The position numbers were made by a program, and so were the translations under genes. The notes beneath the pieces are model-generated. The model saw only the letters and a list, made by a program, of their open reading frames with translations, searched no databases and was not told where the DNA came from. A DNA stretch of 64,000 nt from Dillenia suffruticosa (Eukaryota > Streptophyta > Magnoliopsida > Dilleniales > Dilleniaceae), in contig JAVTVX010000035.1 of NCBI GenBank assembly GCA_033439265.1, forward strand, positions 6,118,001 through 6,182,000. Reading direction: 5' to 3'. Below are positions 24,009 to 37,391 of this stretch, piece by piece (position 1 is the stretch's first letter; each line of letters opens with the position of its first letter).

Positions 24009-25269
24009 GACGAGATTTAATAAAATTATTACATTGAGTGTGAGTTAACACAAAAAGAACGTGATAGTATACGACAAATGGAACATGGTTCTTGCCCCTT
24101 GAGTGGTTGAAGCATCCGACAAATAAGAAAAGAAATTAATCTTTCTCACCACTTGTTTGTTTGAAGTTATTGTGGTCAGATTTAGTGAAATTTGATAAAT
24201 AATATAAGTGGTTTTTCTATCCCTCTTGTTTGGCTTAAATACACAACAAACTAGAAAAGAATGCAATCTTTCTCACCCATTGACAAGTTCAAAATACATA
24301 ACAAATGAGGAGTGATAAAAAAAATATAATATGTTAAATTATAGTGATATTTTCTTTCATAATAACAAAATAATAAATTGTGTATATAAAATTTTAAGAA
24401 CGCTCAATTTGAAACAATAACATTTTCACAAGCTTACTAATATGAAAAAGTAGATAAACATCAAAAGCATAGATTTATAATACCCAAGGAACTAGAGTTT
24501 TCTTTTATAATATTAAGTGGCTCTCTCAAAGGTAACTGTATTTAAAATTAAAACATGGTTAATAGCTAGTTCAATGTCATATAGACATTATCATCATTAT
24601 CATCATCATCAACAACAACAACAGGGAGGGGCCGGTCATTTAAACTTGTTGACAGCATTTTGCTTTAAAAAATACGGGCGATAAAAATTCGCACGAGTTC
24701 AAAAAATTCAGAATATGGATATGTTGGGATTTTTAATTATATAGGGGGATATTATTTGTCTTTGATATACATTCATAAATTCTTATCATGTCTCTTTAAT
24801 TTTGACGAAAATGTGGTGTAATAAAAAGAAATAAAGGGTGACATCTGGTGAGAAAATTTAAACAATTTCACTATTTTTCACTTTTCAAATAAAAAATATA
24901 TATCAAATCATGCTAAATTTTACCAGGCCTTACCATAACATTTAAAAAAAAAAACATCTCAAACTTTGATAAACATATCTGAAAGGACTAAAAAGACTTT
25001 AGGCTCAGCCTAACTTTTTACGCTACTAAATAATTAGTACAAAGCACAGACTCGGAGTTGAGATGTGACAAAAAAGCAAATTTAGACTTGTTATAGAAAA
25101 TGAAATATTAGATAAAGATATACAGCAAAATAAGGAGGAAAAATTCTACAAACTTTATAGATAAATCAACAATTTCATTTTAGTGAGCAAAGAAGCCTCT
25201 AGCGGTTTGCAGCTATGGTTTTACAAGAGGTGTTAGAGAATGCCCATATTGGGTGCTGAGCCAAATTTG

Positions 25270-26174
25270 CCTATGCTTTAAATACTTACGCATCCAAACA
25301 TGTTTCCCATTGACTGTGAACTTCATCTTATGAGATACATTCTGGATCATTTATACAAAGGTTGAATGGCGAAGAACCACTATTGCGTTCAGTGCTTGCG
25401 GATTGGTTTCTGTTATGTCTTGCATTTTGATCCGTTCCGCGCAATCCCCAATCACTTGCATGAAGAATGCTACGACTTCCAATTGCTCCACTAGATAGCC
25501 CTTGGAAAGGGCCACAAACAGTGTCCTGTCTTCGGGATATGGTTGACCTCTTTGCTGCATCCTAGGCACTGCCTCTCTTCCTACTCGACAAACCGGAGTA
25601 CCAATAGGAGCCATGGCATGTTGGCGTACATTATTTGGGGAAGTATAACGCAAAAATGGAATTAGAAATTTCTCCACTGAATTTACAGAATTTTTCTTCT
25701 CAATAGCTTTATGAACTATGTCCGAGAGTGATGCTATATAATAAATATGATCAATTATTTTGTTAATCTCTGCTATTGTACTATCTTTATTCCTATGAAA
25801 ATGTACTAGAGTGATCTTTTCCTCTAAAAGACTTTGCATCATTCTGATTTCGCTTTCATCAAGTGACAAAGCAAAATCATTGGTAGAGATGCATTTGAGG
25901 CATTTTAAGGCCTCTTTTGCCACGTCATTAATTAGAATATTGGGAAGGGATGCCATTTTATTTACAATTTCATTTAGACCTTATTGCTCTTACCACATAC
26001 AGAGAGCCACCACTTCCAGTGCCTGGAAAGGGTCAAGGCCAATTTTAATGGCGAGGAGTGTGAAAAGGTGGCGGCTCCTGGAACAAGAACCCTTTTGTGC
26101 TCTCCAATTAACACCTTCTTGTCCATGATTCCAAGTGTACGTAACCTGTGTGTCCAAAAGAAGTCAGTTCTCAT
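25270..26174 (-). pseudogene. RRM-like family protein, decayed copy C
   Basis: The N-terminus is recognisable (MRTDFFWTHRLRTLGIMDKK) but is out of frame with the middle part, with lost bases in the EEAGKASCASIRQ region. The middle frame is open from MASLPNILINDVAKEALKCL through DRTLFVALSKGYLVEQ to RHSTFV, where TAA (25351-25353) replaces a Gln codon. The last part (MKFTVNGKHVWMRKYLKH) is still readable past the stop. The family stop codon is also lost. Clearly a pseudogene. Confidence 0.85.
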
Positions 26175-27961
26175 CAATTTTTTGTGTGACGAACTAATAA
26201 TAAAAAAAAAAAAAAAAACTGTGTTAAGATAAATAGGTTGACTTGTATAAAGTAGAAAAAGAAAAAAAAAATGTCTAAAAGGAATTAAAGATGGGAACAC
26301 CAATAAAGACAAATAATTGTACTAAAAGTAAAAATATAATGCAACAAAAAATCAAAACAAGAATTCAAAAAAAGAAAAAAAATTAGTGACAAGATAACAC
26401 TTTGACTTGTGTGTAGAAAAAGAAAAAAAAAAAAAGACATTGTATGAAGGAATTTGGGGGGGAAAAAAACAAAAAATTTGGTATGTTATCAAGGAGGCTT
26501 AAAGTGTTTATCATGAATCTCTCTCAGAGATAAAACATTAGATTTAAAAACTGATAAATACCAACGGAAATGAAATATTAGATTTAAAAAATAATAGATA
26601 CTAATAATCTTTCTCAGAGATAGAATGTTAAAATTTAGAAGAGGGTAGATACCCATGCCCTACTAAATGCACATTTCAAATCTTGTCAAACGTTTTGAGA
26701 TTTTCATTTTAGTTTATCTGTGAATTCCTAACAGAGATTAGCCGGCGGGTTAGAAATTCATTAAGGAAACGTATGCATTACAAAAGAAATTTTGAAATTG
26801 GTTTCATCGTTATGAACGAGGTTCCTTTTTTGCTTCAACTAATAAATCTCAAAGTAAATGAAACTGACTGGGTTTTGTTTTTGCTCCTAGTCTCTTGCCA
26901 CAGAGGTGTGCCTAGAGGTACTCAAAAACATGTACGAGAACCTCGTGTCTCACCTTGTAAACATCAATGTAAAAGAAAAAAAAAAGGCGTTTCTGATTTT
27001 GCAACACACGTGTGTCTAGAGTTGCTAACAGAAGCTTGCCTACCTAATTGTCATATTCAACTCCTGACCGTTGCAGGCCCAAGAGTTTGCGGCCTAATTG
27101 CCATATAATTTATGTAAATATGAGTATTAATTTAAGAGTTACCTATAATATTATTACTTCATTTCATAAAAAAGGATGATTGTTGAATAATTATTTAATA
27201 ATCATAATTTCTCATAAAAATTAAACAAAAGCATCTAATACATAAAATATATCACCTATCATGATATTATTTTTACAAAGAAATCTTATTTTCTCACTAG
27301 AAACGTAGAACAGATTTCATAACTTAGGTGGCATACTGCTCTTAGATAGATTTTTTTTAAAAAAAAAAATTTGCAAAACATTAATCTTATGAAATTTGTC
27401 GCAAGAATTTTTCTATTATCAAAAAGCATTTTTCTCATTTTTATATTATGATTATGTTATTTTTTTTTTTTGGTACAGATTATGAATATGTTATTAACAA
27501 TCTGGTATCCCTTCTTACTATAGATTTTGGAGCCTAACCTCACAATCCCAAGCCATGTCTTGTCCGTTTGCGCATCGGCCCACTTCAGTAGCTTCATTCA
27601 TATAAAGCTTGAGAGATCTTTCATCCGCAAACATGAGCCAAGCAGATGTTAGCCCGAATTAGGCCAAGTAGCTAAGAAACATTGTTTTAATGATCCATGA
27701 CAGTCTAATGGTATAAACTTTATCCAATCTGATGATTTTATATTTAAATTTTTATAAAATAAAAAAAAAAAATTGTCCCAGTGGTTACACATGATCTCTT
27801 TTGCGAGTTGTTCGTGGCATTGCCTGTACGAGCACTTGTACGAACACCAATGAGGGAAATGACACGTTGGCATAAATTTTATTTAAAAAAGGCAAAATAA
27901 AATTATAGATCCATCTATCTGAAACAATTTATAATTCAAATGATAATTAAACTTTTTCTGA

Positions 27962-28213
27962 TCACCAGACTATTTGCTTTTTGAAACAAATTTGAATTTT
28001 ATGGTACTTACTTTGTAAAATGAGCACACAATCGGTTGGACGGCTGTAGTCGGAGAGGAAGCATGGAAAGCTTTCCATGCTTGTCGACTCTTTAGACTTC
28101 TTACTGTCACACTTCGCCTCAAACCCTTCCAATCTCTCAAAATCGTAACTCTTTGTGTCTGGTTTGACCAAAATGATTTTGATAAATTTGTAAATAAAAT
28201 AGTGTCTTTCCAT
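27962..28213 (-). pseudogene. Decayed copy C of the upstream exon-like segment
   Basis: Homologous to the 53-codon segments at 16.0 and 23.9 kb, but one base is missing near its start (ATGATAAGAG for ATGAGTAAGAG) and the donor GTAAGC has become ATGGAAAGC. The next segment (about 27530-27640) also has a TGA. This loss of splice signals in the copy whose RRM exon is also dead supports the view that the segments belong to one gene. Confidence 0.5.
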
Positions 28214-28266
28214 CTTTCTCTTATCATACTTGTTTTGTGTATTGTTTTAGTTTTTTATGAATGTTG

Positions 28267-28275
28267 ATTTAAATA
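28267..28275 (-). promoter_or_regulatory. Candidate TATA box, unit C
   Basis: TATTTAAAT, same position relative to the upstream exon-like segment as in units A and B; its downstream gene is dead. Confidence 0.3.
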
Positions 28276-28646
28276 GATAAAATTTAATAAAATTATTACA
28301 TTAAGATTCGATGTGTATTTATACAAGAAGAACGCATGGTATACTAAAAATGGAACGTGCTTTTTGCCCCTTGAGTGGTTGAAGCGGTCGAGAAATTAAA
28401 AAGGAACTTAATCTTTACTCACTGTCTGTTTGGTTGAAATTATTATGGTAAGATTTTGTAAACTTTGATAAATAATGACAGTGGTTTTTCTATCCTTTTG
28501 TTTGGCTTAGATACATGACAAGCTAAAAAAGAATGTAATCTTTCTCCCCTGTTGATAAGTTCGAAATACATGGCAAAACGAGGACCGATATAAAATATAA
28601 TATGTTAAATTATAATAATATTTTCTTTTATAATAACATAATATAT

Positions 28647-28858
28647 TTATATATATATTTTTTGGTCCCTATGACTAACTCACTGCTTGGTATCCGAAAC
28701 TTTACTCCGACTAATCAGAATCGACCTAACTGTCGGGTTTGATTTGATGTGAAAGTCTCATAATATTATTTTTTTCGTATCAAGAGGAAATCAAACTCTC
28801 AATCTAGTTAAAGAGCGAGAAATACCTTTTTCATCTACGTTAACGAGTGTTGATTTTA
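28647..28858 (-). mobile_element. tRNA-type SINE, inverted copy
   Basis: Diverged reverse-complement match to the SINE at 38518-38741: it begins with the T-run and GGTCCCTATGACTA and ends with the head near CATCTACGTTAACGAGTGT. It is flanked by a 16-base target duplication with one mismatch, TAATAACATAATATAT (28631-28646) and TAATAGCATAATATAT (28859-28874). Units A and B lack it, so it inserted after the array formed or into unit C alone. Confidence 0.7.
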
Positions 28859-29486
28859 TAATAGCATAATATATGAATTAGAGATTTATAATATATATTC
28901 AAAGCAACTGGAATTTTCTTTTATACTACTCGGTGGTTCTCTCAAAGATAACCATATTTGAAATTAAAACATGGTTTATATCTTGTTCGAATCAAAATTG
29001 TTATAGAAAATTAATTTGTAAACAAAATATAAGCTCAGAATTAGTATATGAAAAAACGATGAATTTTAATATTTGTTATAGAAAATGAAATTTGGGAACC
29101 AATGTATTCCTGTCTTTATATTTGTGAATTTTATTAATGGTTAAAAAAAATATAAGTTGAGAATGAAGAAGGTAAAGCATCTTATTCCAAATCAAAATTG
29201 ACCAGATTTTCTCAATTTGTGAAATTTTTCTTGGGGCCGTTGGGCTCAGTAACGCGTGGGGTTCAAAGTCGGGTCGCTGGATCGGGTTCCATATTTTTTA
29301 ATCCCGGCCCAACTCGAACCCAGGCCAAGCCCGCCGGGCGGATTCAAGCCTGGCGAGAACCAAAAAAAAAATGAAGCACCTGAAACTGAAAAGAGTCCCC
29401 TAGCGACTGCCTGCGGTTTTCATTATCGTTCCTTCCTTCCGAGATTCAAACCAAAGTAGAGAGAGATAGAGGGGGCGGGGAATCGA

Positions 29487-32400
29487 ATGAGACTAATAAG
29501 AAGACTAGCAGATGTGGGAAGTGGTACAGTAGGAGTGCCAGAGATATTTGAAGGTGGAGTTGGAGTTGCTGTGAGAAGAGCTGTTGTGATCGGAAATGGT
29601 TTTGCTGGTGCTGAGAATCAGTGCATCGGTTTAATTCGCGCTTTGGGCCTCGCCAACCTCCATTCCTTGCACGTTAGTTTCTCTCTCTCTCTCTCTGTCT
29701 CTCTCTCTCTGTGAAATACAAGCAAGTGTTTGATAGATTATATATATTGGATATAGCAGCGTTCATTGTGTTACTTGAACATTTGTATATGGCAAGGGAT
29801 TCAGATTAAAAATTGATTTCCGAATTTTGAAATGTATAGATTAATATCAGGCGGTGATGAGTTTTGTTTAGGGTTTTTACAAGTAGGTTATTCCTAATTC
29901 ATTTGATGTTAAATGCACCTTTAATCTATATCTGAGGTGGTCTCTGACTTTCAATCATTAATGGCGGACTACATTATTTAAGAGAAATAATTATTGCCAA
30001 AAAGCCTCTTTCCTTTCCTTTCCATAAAGGAGGAAGGAGGAAGGAGGAAGAAATTCTTGTGTATCTGTAGAAAAACTCGAATAAAATAAAATAAAAAAGT
30101 TTTCCCAGAAGTCATTTTATTAAAACAAGCTATTCCTCGATGTTGTCAGATACTGATATTAGTATTCTTGATTGCTTTTACAGCGTGTGACCAGGCCAAG
30201 GGGAGGATTCAATGAGTGGCTTCACTGGTTGCCAGTTTCTGTCCACAAGAAATTGGAGTACGTCATCAAACAAATTTGTGGCAATTCACGTTTTCAAGTA
30301 ACTTCCAAAGTGAAAAAGCTGGCACCACTTCCTACAGTGAAAAGTGGTAGGAGTATTCTATCGCAATTATTCTAATACCATGTTTAGCAAAAACTATAAT
30401 TGTTGCTACTGGACTTGAAAAAATTGTTGGAGATCAATCTGTGCCTCCTATGTTAAATCTTGTTGTGCTGCAGGCTTATCACACATTCCAGAAGCTGATG
30501 CAAAACAGATTGCCACAATGGCTCGAGAAAATTTTGAAAAGTATGACTTTCTTTTGTTTATATTCCCTTTCGGAATTTATAATTTTTAGATGTGATCGAG
30601 TGCTGCTACTTAAATGCAATACGTTTTACAATGAACAAATGTATTGCAACTGGAAAAAACAAATATAAAACTTTCTTTTTACCTGTTAAGAGCATTGTAT
30701 CACAAAAATATTTTCTTCCTGAAGCCACCAATGGAAAACATGGAGATTTTGGTTAAAGTTTCATCATGAGATATTTATATTGTACTCACGCCATGGTGAT
30801 CGAAAATAGAAATAAGAATTTGGGAAAGATCACTGATTTTAAAAACTGGAACCTTTCCCCACTACTCCCAGTGCCAGAAAACATAGAAGAGTAGACAGTC
30901 CACCTGCTAACCTCCTGCCCGATTGCCATTCTGAAATTTAATTTTTACAATTGTGTAGAGGTTGCCTGCATATGAAAACCGTAGCATTTTGATGTCAGTG
31001 AAATTGGTAGGTTGGCAGAAGAAGAAAACAGCTTGTTTTCAGGATGTGAAAAATGAACTCCCTGATATTCGACTCCAAAAGAGAAGAGATAAATTTCAAG
31101 AACATGAATGTGCCCTGGGATGGCGAAAGGGACAGTATGGTTTAAGATCTTTAATGTTTTTTTCTAGAAGAAAGATTCTCAAGGACATCCATTTGTGTGG
31201 TTTGAGGACACACATTGGAAGATATCTATTGAACTGATCATCCCATTCACATTATTTATTATTGGATAGATTCATTCATTGAATTGATCACCCATTCACA
31301 TTATTTATTATCGGATAGATTCATTCCCTTGATGTTGAACCTTAATATCCTCTTTTATTTGAAGAAGTTGATAGAACAATTGTTTGCAGATTCTATATTC
31401 AGTATTGTAAAGAGTTCCTTTCCTTATTTATGGTCATACACAATGCCAATAGTTCACGGAATTTACCTTTTACGTTTATGTGTTTTTATACTTGTCAATC
31501 AGGGATGGACCGTTACTGGTTGTTGCTTCTGGAAGGGATACCATATCTGTGTCAAGCTACATAAAACGTTTAGCCCCAGAAAATGTTTTTGTTGTTCAGG
31601 TTTGAGAGATTATGTTTCTGTTATTCAGTTGTACATAATGTTTGACCAGTCATTGTAGGAGATAACTTATTCTCTTTATTTTTTGACCATGGAAGCCTGT
31701 TTAGTTTTGAACGAATCATGCTGACTTTCTAACATCTTGCCACCATCAGACAAAGATGGATATGTGTGATTCTTTCTTGTGTTTTATTTTTTTATTCATC
31801 TATTTTTTTTTTTGGCCTTATTTTCAAGTGCATTACATGAATTGAAAGAATTTAGAGGTAACTTCCTACCTTTAAGTTATGAATCCAAGATAACTGCTAT
31901 TACTAAAACTTGAAGATTTATGCAATCAACTATAATTTGTAAGAAAAAGTGCTAACAATTTTGTAGGTCCACACTCTACTTTTGTTTCTTTCTGCATGTT
32001 CAAATTAATTGTTTTTTACTTTGTTCATTACAGTGTCTAATGTGAGCTCCTGTTGTGCCATATGTCACAGTTATTTGTTTATTTATTTTTTATTTTTTAG
32101 GTTTCCTATTTAGTTTGTTTATCATGCTGTAGTGCATTACGTGATTTATTTGAGTTTCCTCCAAATTTATTTTCAGATACAACACCCAAGGTCACATTTG
32201 AATCAGTTTGATATGGTAATAACTCCTCGTCATGATTACTACCCATTGACCCCAGAAGCAAAGAAACAGATCCCTTGGTTTCTGAGGAGGTGGATCACTC
32301 CGCGCGAACCTCCTGATAAACATGTGGTATGACGTCTGGTACCTCACAACGAATGAAGCATGGACATGCCACCTCAGAAGCGCCCGTCTCCAACACGTGT

Positions 32401-35400
32401 TGGACACAGACATACTGCCGACACACCTATGACATGTTGAACATATGTCTATATGTGTCTAACTAAAGAATAGTTAATTTTAATCTCAGCAGAGCACGGA
32501 AATGCCGCTGATACAGCTAGGACATGACGGGCCTACTTTATTTATTTTTTTAAAGTTAATAAAATTTTTTTTTTAAAAATTTTGAAAAGTTGAACTAATT
32601 ATATACAATCAATTAATTAAAACACATTCAACTGTGTTGCGTTCTACATTTTTGGGTTTTGTTGTGTTGCCATGTCCATTTCATGTCATATCCTGTGCTT
32701 TGTGTTTGTATCCCTGCTATATAACTTGCAACCATATGGGGCACTTACAAGTTTAAGTGATAAAGTTTAGGTTCTCACTGTTGGAGCTCTTCATCGAGCT
32801 GACTCTGCTGCCCTTCGAGCTGCTGCTTCTTCCTGGCATGATGAGTTTGCACCCCTGCCAAAGCCCTTACTTGTTGTCAATATTGGAGGACCTACAAGTA
32901 ATGCCCTTCAGTTCATCTGCAGTATTTTTATTGTTTCTCTAAGGAGTGATCTTGATAGAAAGTTTTCCTTTCCGATATGTAAGATTTTGTGGCATGGTAA
33001 GGCAATGCAAGTTGTGTAGACACATACATACTAATGTGTATTAATAGAAAATAAATTGCTGCATTACTTATGGAGTGAAAAGTAATATTGTAAGTTGCGG
33101 GTGTATGATTTGTCTGGATGCCCAGTGCCAACACCCTGTGTTTTCAGCAAAGGGACAAGTCATTAAAGGGGTTAACTAGCCTAGACGTAACAAGGATGAA
33201 TGACTTTGGCCTTGTTCTCAACTATGCAAGGGATGCACAAGCCGGTGTTTTTCCAGAATGAACACAGGGGCGTTAAGTAGGTCCACCACATCTCACTACA
33301 AGATACTGACTGTATATTGTGATTGAGAACGGTATCTCTGATAGACGGGCATCTATTAGTATCATTATTTATTTATTCCCTCTCTTTAATCTATTAGTAT
33401 CATTATCTCTTCTTCTCTTAGCCCAGTAAATTGAGTCATTACTAGAGAAAACAGAGGTTATTTAATCTCCATATCTTTCCACAGAGAACTGCCAATATGG
33501 TATAGACCTTGCAAGGAAATTGATGGCTGCAATAAACAATGTCCTTTGGAGTTGTGGAAGCATTAGAATATCATTCTCTAGAAGAACTCCTCAGAAGGTG
33601 GGATGCTTGTCACAATCTGTTGTCTACAGCTCTCAAAGAAAGGAATACAAATGGATGCCTTCTAAGTTATTTAACTTTGTTGGAACAGGTGTACACGATT
33701 TTACTGAACGAATTTGTCAACCATCCTAAGATCTGTATCTGGAATGGTGAAGGTACTCTCTGAAATTTGGAACTTTGAAAAAGCTTAATGGGTGGAATGT
33801 CAAAATCATAAATGTCTCTATATGTGTTTTGCTTAGATCCCAATCCACACATTGGACACCTTGCCTGGGCTGATGCCTTTGTCATCACTGCTGATTCAGT
33901 AAGTATGTTAAGTGAGGCTTGCAGCACGGGGTATGTCATAGTTATGAGGATAATTGTTAACATTTGCCTAATTGTATTCTTCTACGCTGGAGTTATGATA
34001 CTAAATCTGCTTTTATCCTTCAGCAAACCTGTCTATGTGATCGGGGCTGAGAGCTGCACATGGAAATTTGCAGATTTCCAGAGGTCATTACTGGAAAGAG
34101 GAGTTGTTCGACCATTCACTGGCGGTGAGGATGTAAGCCATCATTGTGTTCCTTCTCGTTCCTGATCCATTAACTCAGCAGATTCTTTTTTTTTTTTCCA
34201 TCATTCATTCTCTCCTTTCTTGTGAAGTAAAGTAGAAGAACAATTGCACATAAAGGACATAAACCACAGGCCAATGTGAATTAACAACATCAACTTTCAA
34301 TTTGTTCATTTTAGGAAGGACATCAATTTCAAATTTTTGTTAAATTAAGGACATCATGGCATTTTCAATTGCCCGTATGAGTGGTAAAATTATGTGTTAT
34401 AATTTTTAAAAAACATTTAAAAAATAAGAATAATAAGAAAAGAAATAGGGGGAAAATCTCATCTGTATCTCCTTTCTACTATATTGCTAACTTCCAGCAA
34501 TCAATAACAGTGACAAAGATGGTTAGAGATGGCAAAGCACAAGCATTGGGATTATAAGATTACTAAATAAGAAAATTAGATAAACGATACCACTCCCTAA
34601 ACCTAGACCCGTACCCAGACCCAAACACTAACCCTAACCGTACAAAGTGTCCTCATCTCCCACTTTGTTCAATCTCATTTGCATTTTGACCAAATTGAGT
34701 TGGTGAGAAGATGAAAATGGCAGGTCATTTGATCTTCCATTTTCAACCGCCTTTGCCATTGACATCCATTTTGAAAATTTACGATTTTGTAGAAAGAAAT
34801 GGAGATGATATTTTCTTACTTTATTTTTCTTATGTTTTTTATGTCTTTTAAATGTTAAAGGAAAATACCATTTTCCACACATTGCCACTTGGTATTTCTT
34901 TCCATCTAAAAATGTTTAGGGGGTATTTAACAGATGTCTGAATGAAAATTAGATGTTGACTCCTTAAATGAAGAGATTGTACATGGGTTTGCAGTTTACA
35001 TCCTTTGAGATGTGTAATTGTCCAGGCTGGGTAACTACTAAAAGATCCATGAAAATGATGTACTATGGGCATCTGTTTCCAGCAGACATTTGGGATGTTT
35101 TGGCCCTTTTTTTTTGTTGATAGACAATAAAACGAAAATATTACAAGATTGTTGTAAAACTTGGAGAAAATATATCAAGTTCAAGAGAGAAAAGATGTAG
35201 AAAACAATGTGTAGAAATTAATTTTCTTTCTCTATATCTTTTTATGTATCCTAATTGTGCTAAGCAGACTACATTATTTTTATATAAAATTGTAGGGTTA
35301 TTTTCCCCAATGGCAAACCACATTATCCTCAAATATGTTGAATTATTGATCTTAACCAGTAGCACTCCCTACTTCCCTCATTTTTGGAGACCATTTTACT

Positions 35401-35952
35401 ATTTGAATGCTCAAGGATGAGTCCTTTTCTATTTTCCTTGATCTCTCTTTAATGCAATTATTATTCTTGTTGTTGTTGTTGTTGTTGTTGTTGTTATTAT
35501 GGGATACAAAAATGTATGTTCATGTGTAAAAAAAAAAAAAATGTTGTGGAAACTTGTATTCTCATAGTCCTTGAGAATGGTTGTTATTGGATGGATTCTG
35601 GGACACCTTGGTAGAGCCTGATCCCATCAAGGTAGATTTTTGTTTCGGAAAAGTTGAATGAGTTGCCCATGAAAATGATCTTTTTTTTCTTTTAGTTGCC
35701 ACTACACAAGTTCTAACGGGTTCTTCATGTGATGCATAATTTTAAACAATCAGATGGTAACTTGTAAGAGATACTCATGCAGGTTGTAACTTGTAACAGA
35801 TATCTGAATGACTATGCATAATTTTAAAGACCTTTGATTTGATTTAACAGATATCTGAAAGCTGGAGCTACTCACCCCTGAATGACAATGCAGAGGCCGC
35901 CAAGCGGGTGATTGAAGCTCTTTCTGAGCGTGGATGGGCATTGAGGCCCTAA
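29487..35952 (+). CDS. ELM1: ELM1-type mitochondrial fission protein
   Basis: Eleven exons: 29487-29672, 30184-30346, 30474-30540, 31503-31599, 32177-32326, 32771-32897, 33485-33597, 33689-33752, 33837-33930, 34024-34132, 35851-35952. All introns are GT-AG and phases join without a stop, giving 423 residues, the usual length. Landmarks: VRRAVVIGNGFAGAENQCIG, RVTRPRGGFNEWLHWLPVSV, VVASGRDTISVSSYIKRLAP, IQHPRSHLNQFDMVITPRHD, KPLLVVNIGGPT, WADAFVITADSVSMLSEACS, TGKPVYVIGAESC, ESWSYSPLNDNAEAAKR. ELM1 is known in Arabidopsis to sit on the mitochondrial outside and recruit the dynamin DRP3A for fission; the fold resembles a glycosyltransferase. Start chosen at the first ATG, in line with the family N-terminus. 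A CT-rich tract follows the exon 1 donor. The 5' region is shared with the partial copy at 18.0 kb. No damage seen. Confidence 0.95.
35467..35495 (+). repeat. (TTG)n microsatellite
   Basis: About nine TTG units in ELM1 intron 10. Such runs often mark RTE LINE tails, but no LINE body is visible upstream. Confidence 0.8.
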
Positions 35953-37280
35953 TTGGTTTCCAAAATTTTGTGATCTTTCTGCTTATTTTAGTTATCTCAG
36001 ATTTCTTAAACTTGCCGATAAACTGTTGAGAATTTGGGGTTTTTGTTTGCCATTATACATGCTTTGTTTGAGAGAGATCTTTAGGAAAGAATTACAACAG
36101 AAAGGGTTAGTCATGCCAAATGACTTCACGGATAAATAACAGTGTATTAACCATTTTGATGTCAAGGTTGATAATTGATTTTTGTCAGGACCCCATGGAG
36201 AATATCTGTAAGGTCTATTGCATATATGCAAGACAAGCTTCCAGAGGTTGATTTAGCCTTAGCTCAAAAATATGGTATTCTCTGCTGCAATTTCTGTGCA
36301 TGGATACAGATACTTCAAAATAATGCTTATGATGACAAACTTGAGAAAACCTTCATTCCAGGGCATTCCAAAAGCTTCATTTTCAAATCCCTTGTAGTTT
36401 GTCAATTCTCATGTCATACCAAAAAACCAAATTTTGCACATTCCTAATCGTGTGTAGATACACCAAGAAACGTGTTTGACTCCAACGGGCATAGATGATC
36501 AAAACTAACGACATTGGATTAGGAATCATTGTTTAGCTGGGCAATTGCAAAATACATGTATTAGTTGCATAAAGTTTTATTTTAGTTTATTTTTATTAAT
36601 TAAAATAGATGGAGAGATAATATAGGTGTTTGTCATCCGTTTTGACGTTACTATTAAAATATATAAGACAATTAATAAAGTGTCTCTCCATGAGTTTGAG
36701 ATTTTGGGATGGATTACCATTTCATAAAGTATAAAATAATATCTAAATAAAGGGTTCTAAGATTAATAATATCTTTTTCTATAAGATTGAGCTGCTGGAT
36801 TGAATGATTATTTTACAAAATTTACCAATTGATCCACAAAATTTAAGAGCTGCAAAGGGTACTAGATTTGGGTTGCATTAATGAAGCCATGCTGATTTTG
36901 AGTTCCCGACTCAGCTAATTAGGAATACGTATGAAATTCTCTCATCACGTCTCAACAGAACCTTGATCTTGTCAAAAGAATCTGTAAAGAACCAAATAAG
37001 ACATTTCCAAACAAAGTATGAGAATTTCAACACCCCACCAATATTTTAGTCGTTGATTAAGTAGAAAGTGAAGAACAAGTAGTTTGACATGGAAGGCTAG
37101 CTGTGTCATATTACTATCTGGTTGTAGAATAATAGATAACAATAGTCTTATCTGTTCACAATGGAGAAAGTATGCAACAACTCCTCTCATTTTTATCAAA
37201 CAGAATAATGCAAATTCAACCACAGTTCTCTTTTAATGTGCTTGAGTTGAGGTCTTATTGACCAACTCTTTACTGTTCAC
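35953..37280. other. Spacer between ELM1 and the CASP gene
   Basis: ELM1 3' region and the CASP upstream region. No further gene or repeat recognised. The short open frames have no family resemblance. Confidence 0.6.
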
Positions 37281-37290
37281 CTATATAAAG
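37281..37290 (+). promoter_or_regulatory. TATA box of the CASP gene
   Basis: CTATATAAAG, about 100 bases before the ATG at 37392, followed by a pyrimidine-rich leader (CTCTCTCCCTCTCTCTGAG). Confidence 0.7.
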
Positions 37291-37391
37291 CTTCACATGG
37301 CCTTCAAGTTTCATCTCCAAGCTTTGAGTCCCTATTCTTCTCTACAAGCTTTTCTTAGCCATCAAATCTCTCTCCCTCTCTCTGAGCGAAA

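Larger units (their letters stand above)
19790..24780. repeat. Tandem array unit B
   Basis: Second block, collinear with unit A from the orphan exon fragment (19870) to the flank ending GATATGTTGGGATTTTTAAT near 24740. It carries the open copy of the RRM-like gene and the best preserved upstream exon-like segments. It lacks the T-rich tract that follows unit A. About 300 bases of unmatched AT-rich DNA separate it from unit C. Confidence 0.8.
25120..29130. repeat. Tandem array unit C
   Basis: Third block, collinear with A and B but shorter, with several losses (for example between the 50-bp repeats and the segment near 26.7 kb) and two insertions (an A/T-rich scrap near 27.70-27.77 kb and a SINE at 28647-28858). 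It ends just before the ELM1 promoter. The most decayed of the three. Confidence 0.75.

Noticed and set aside
29256-29459. 67-codon frame in the ELM1 leader
   Set aside because: It lies in the promoter/leader shared with the relic at 18.0 kb, where the frame is not kept.
36175-36447. 90-codon frame downstream of ELM1
   Set aside because: No recognisable motif and a position in the likely 3' flank; probably chance.
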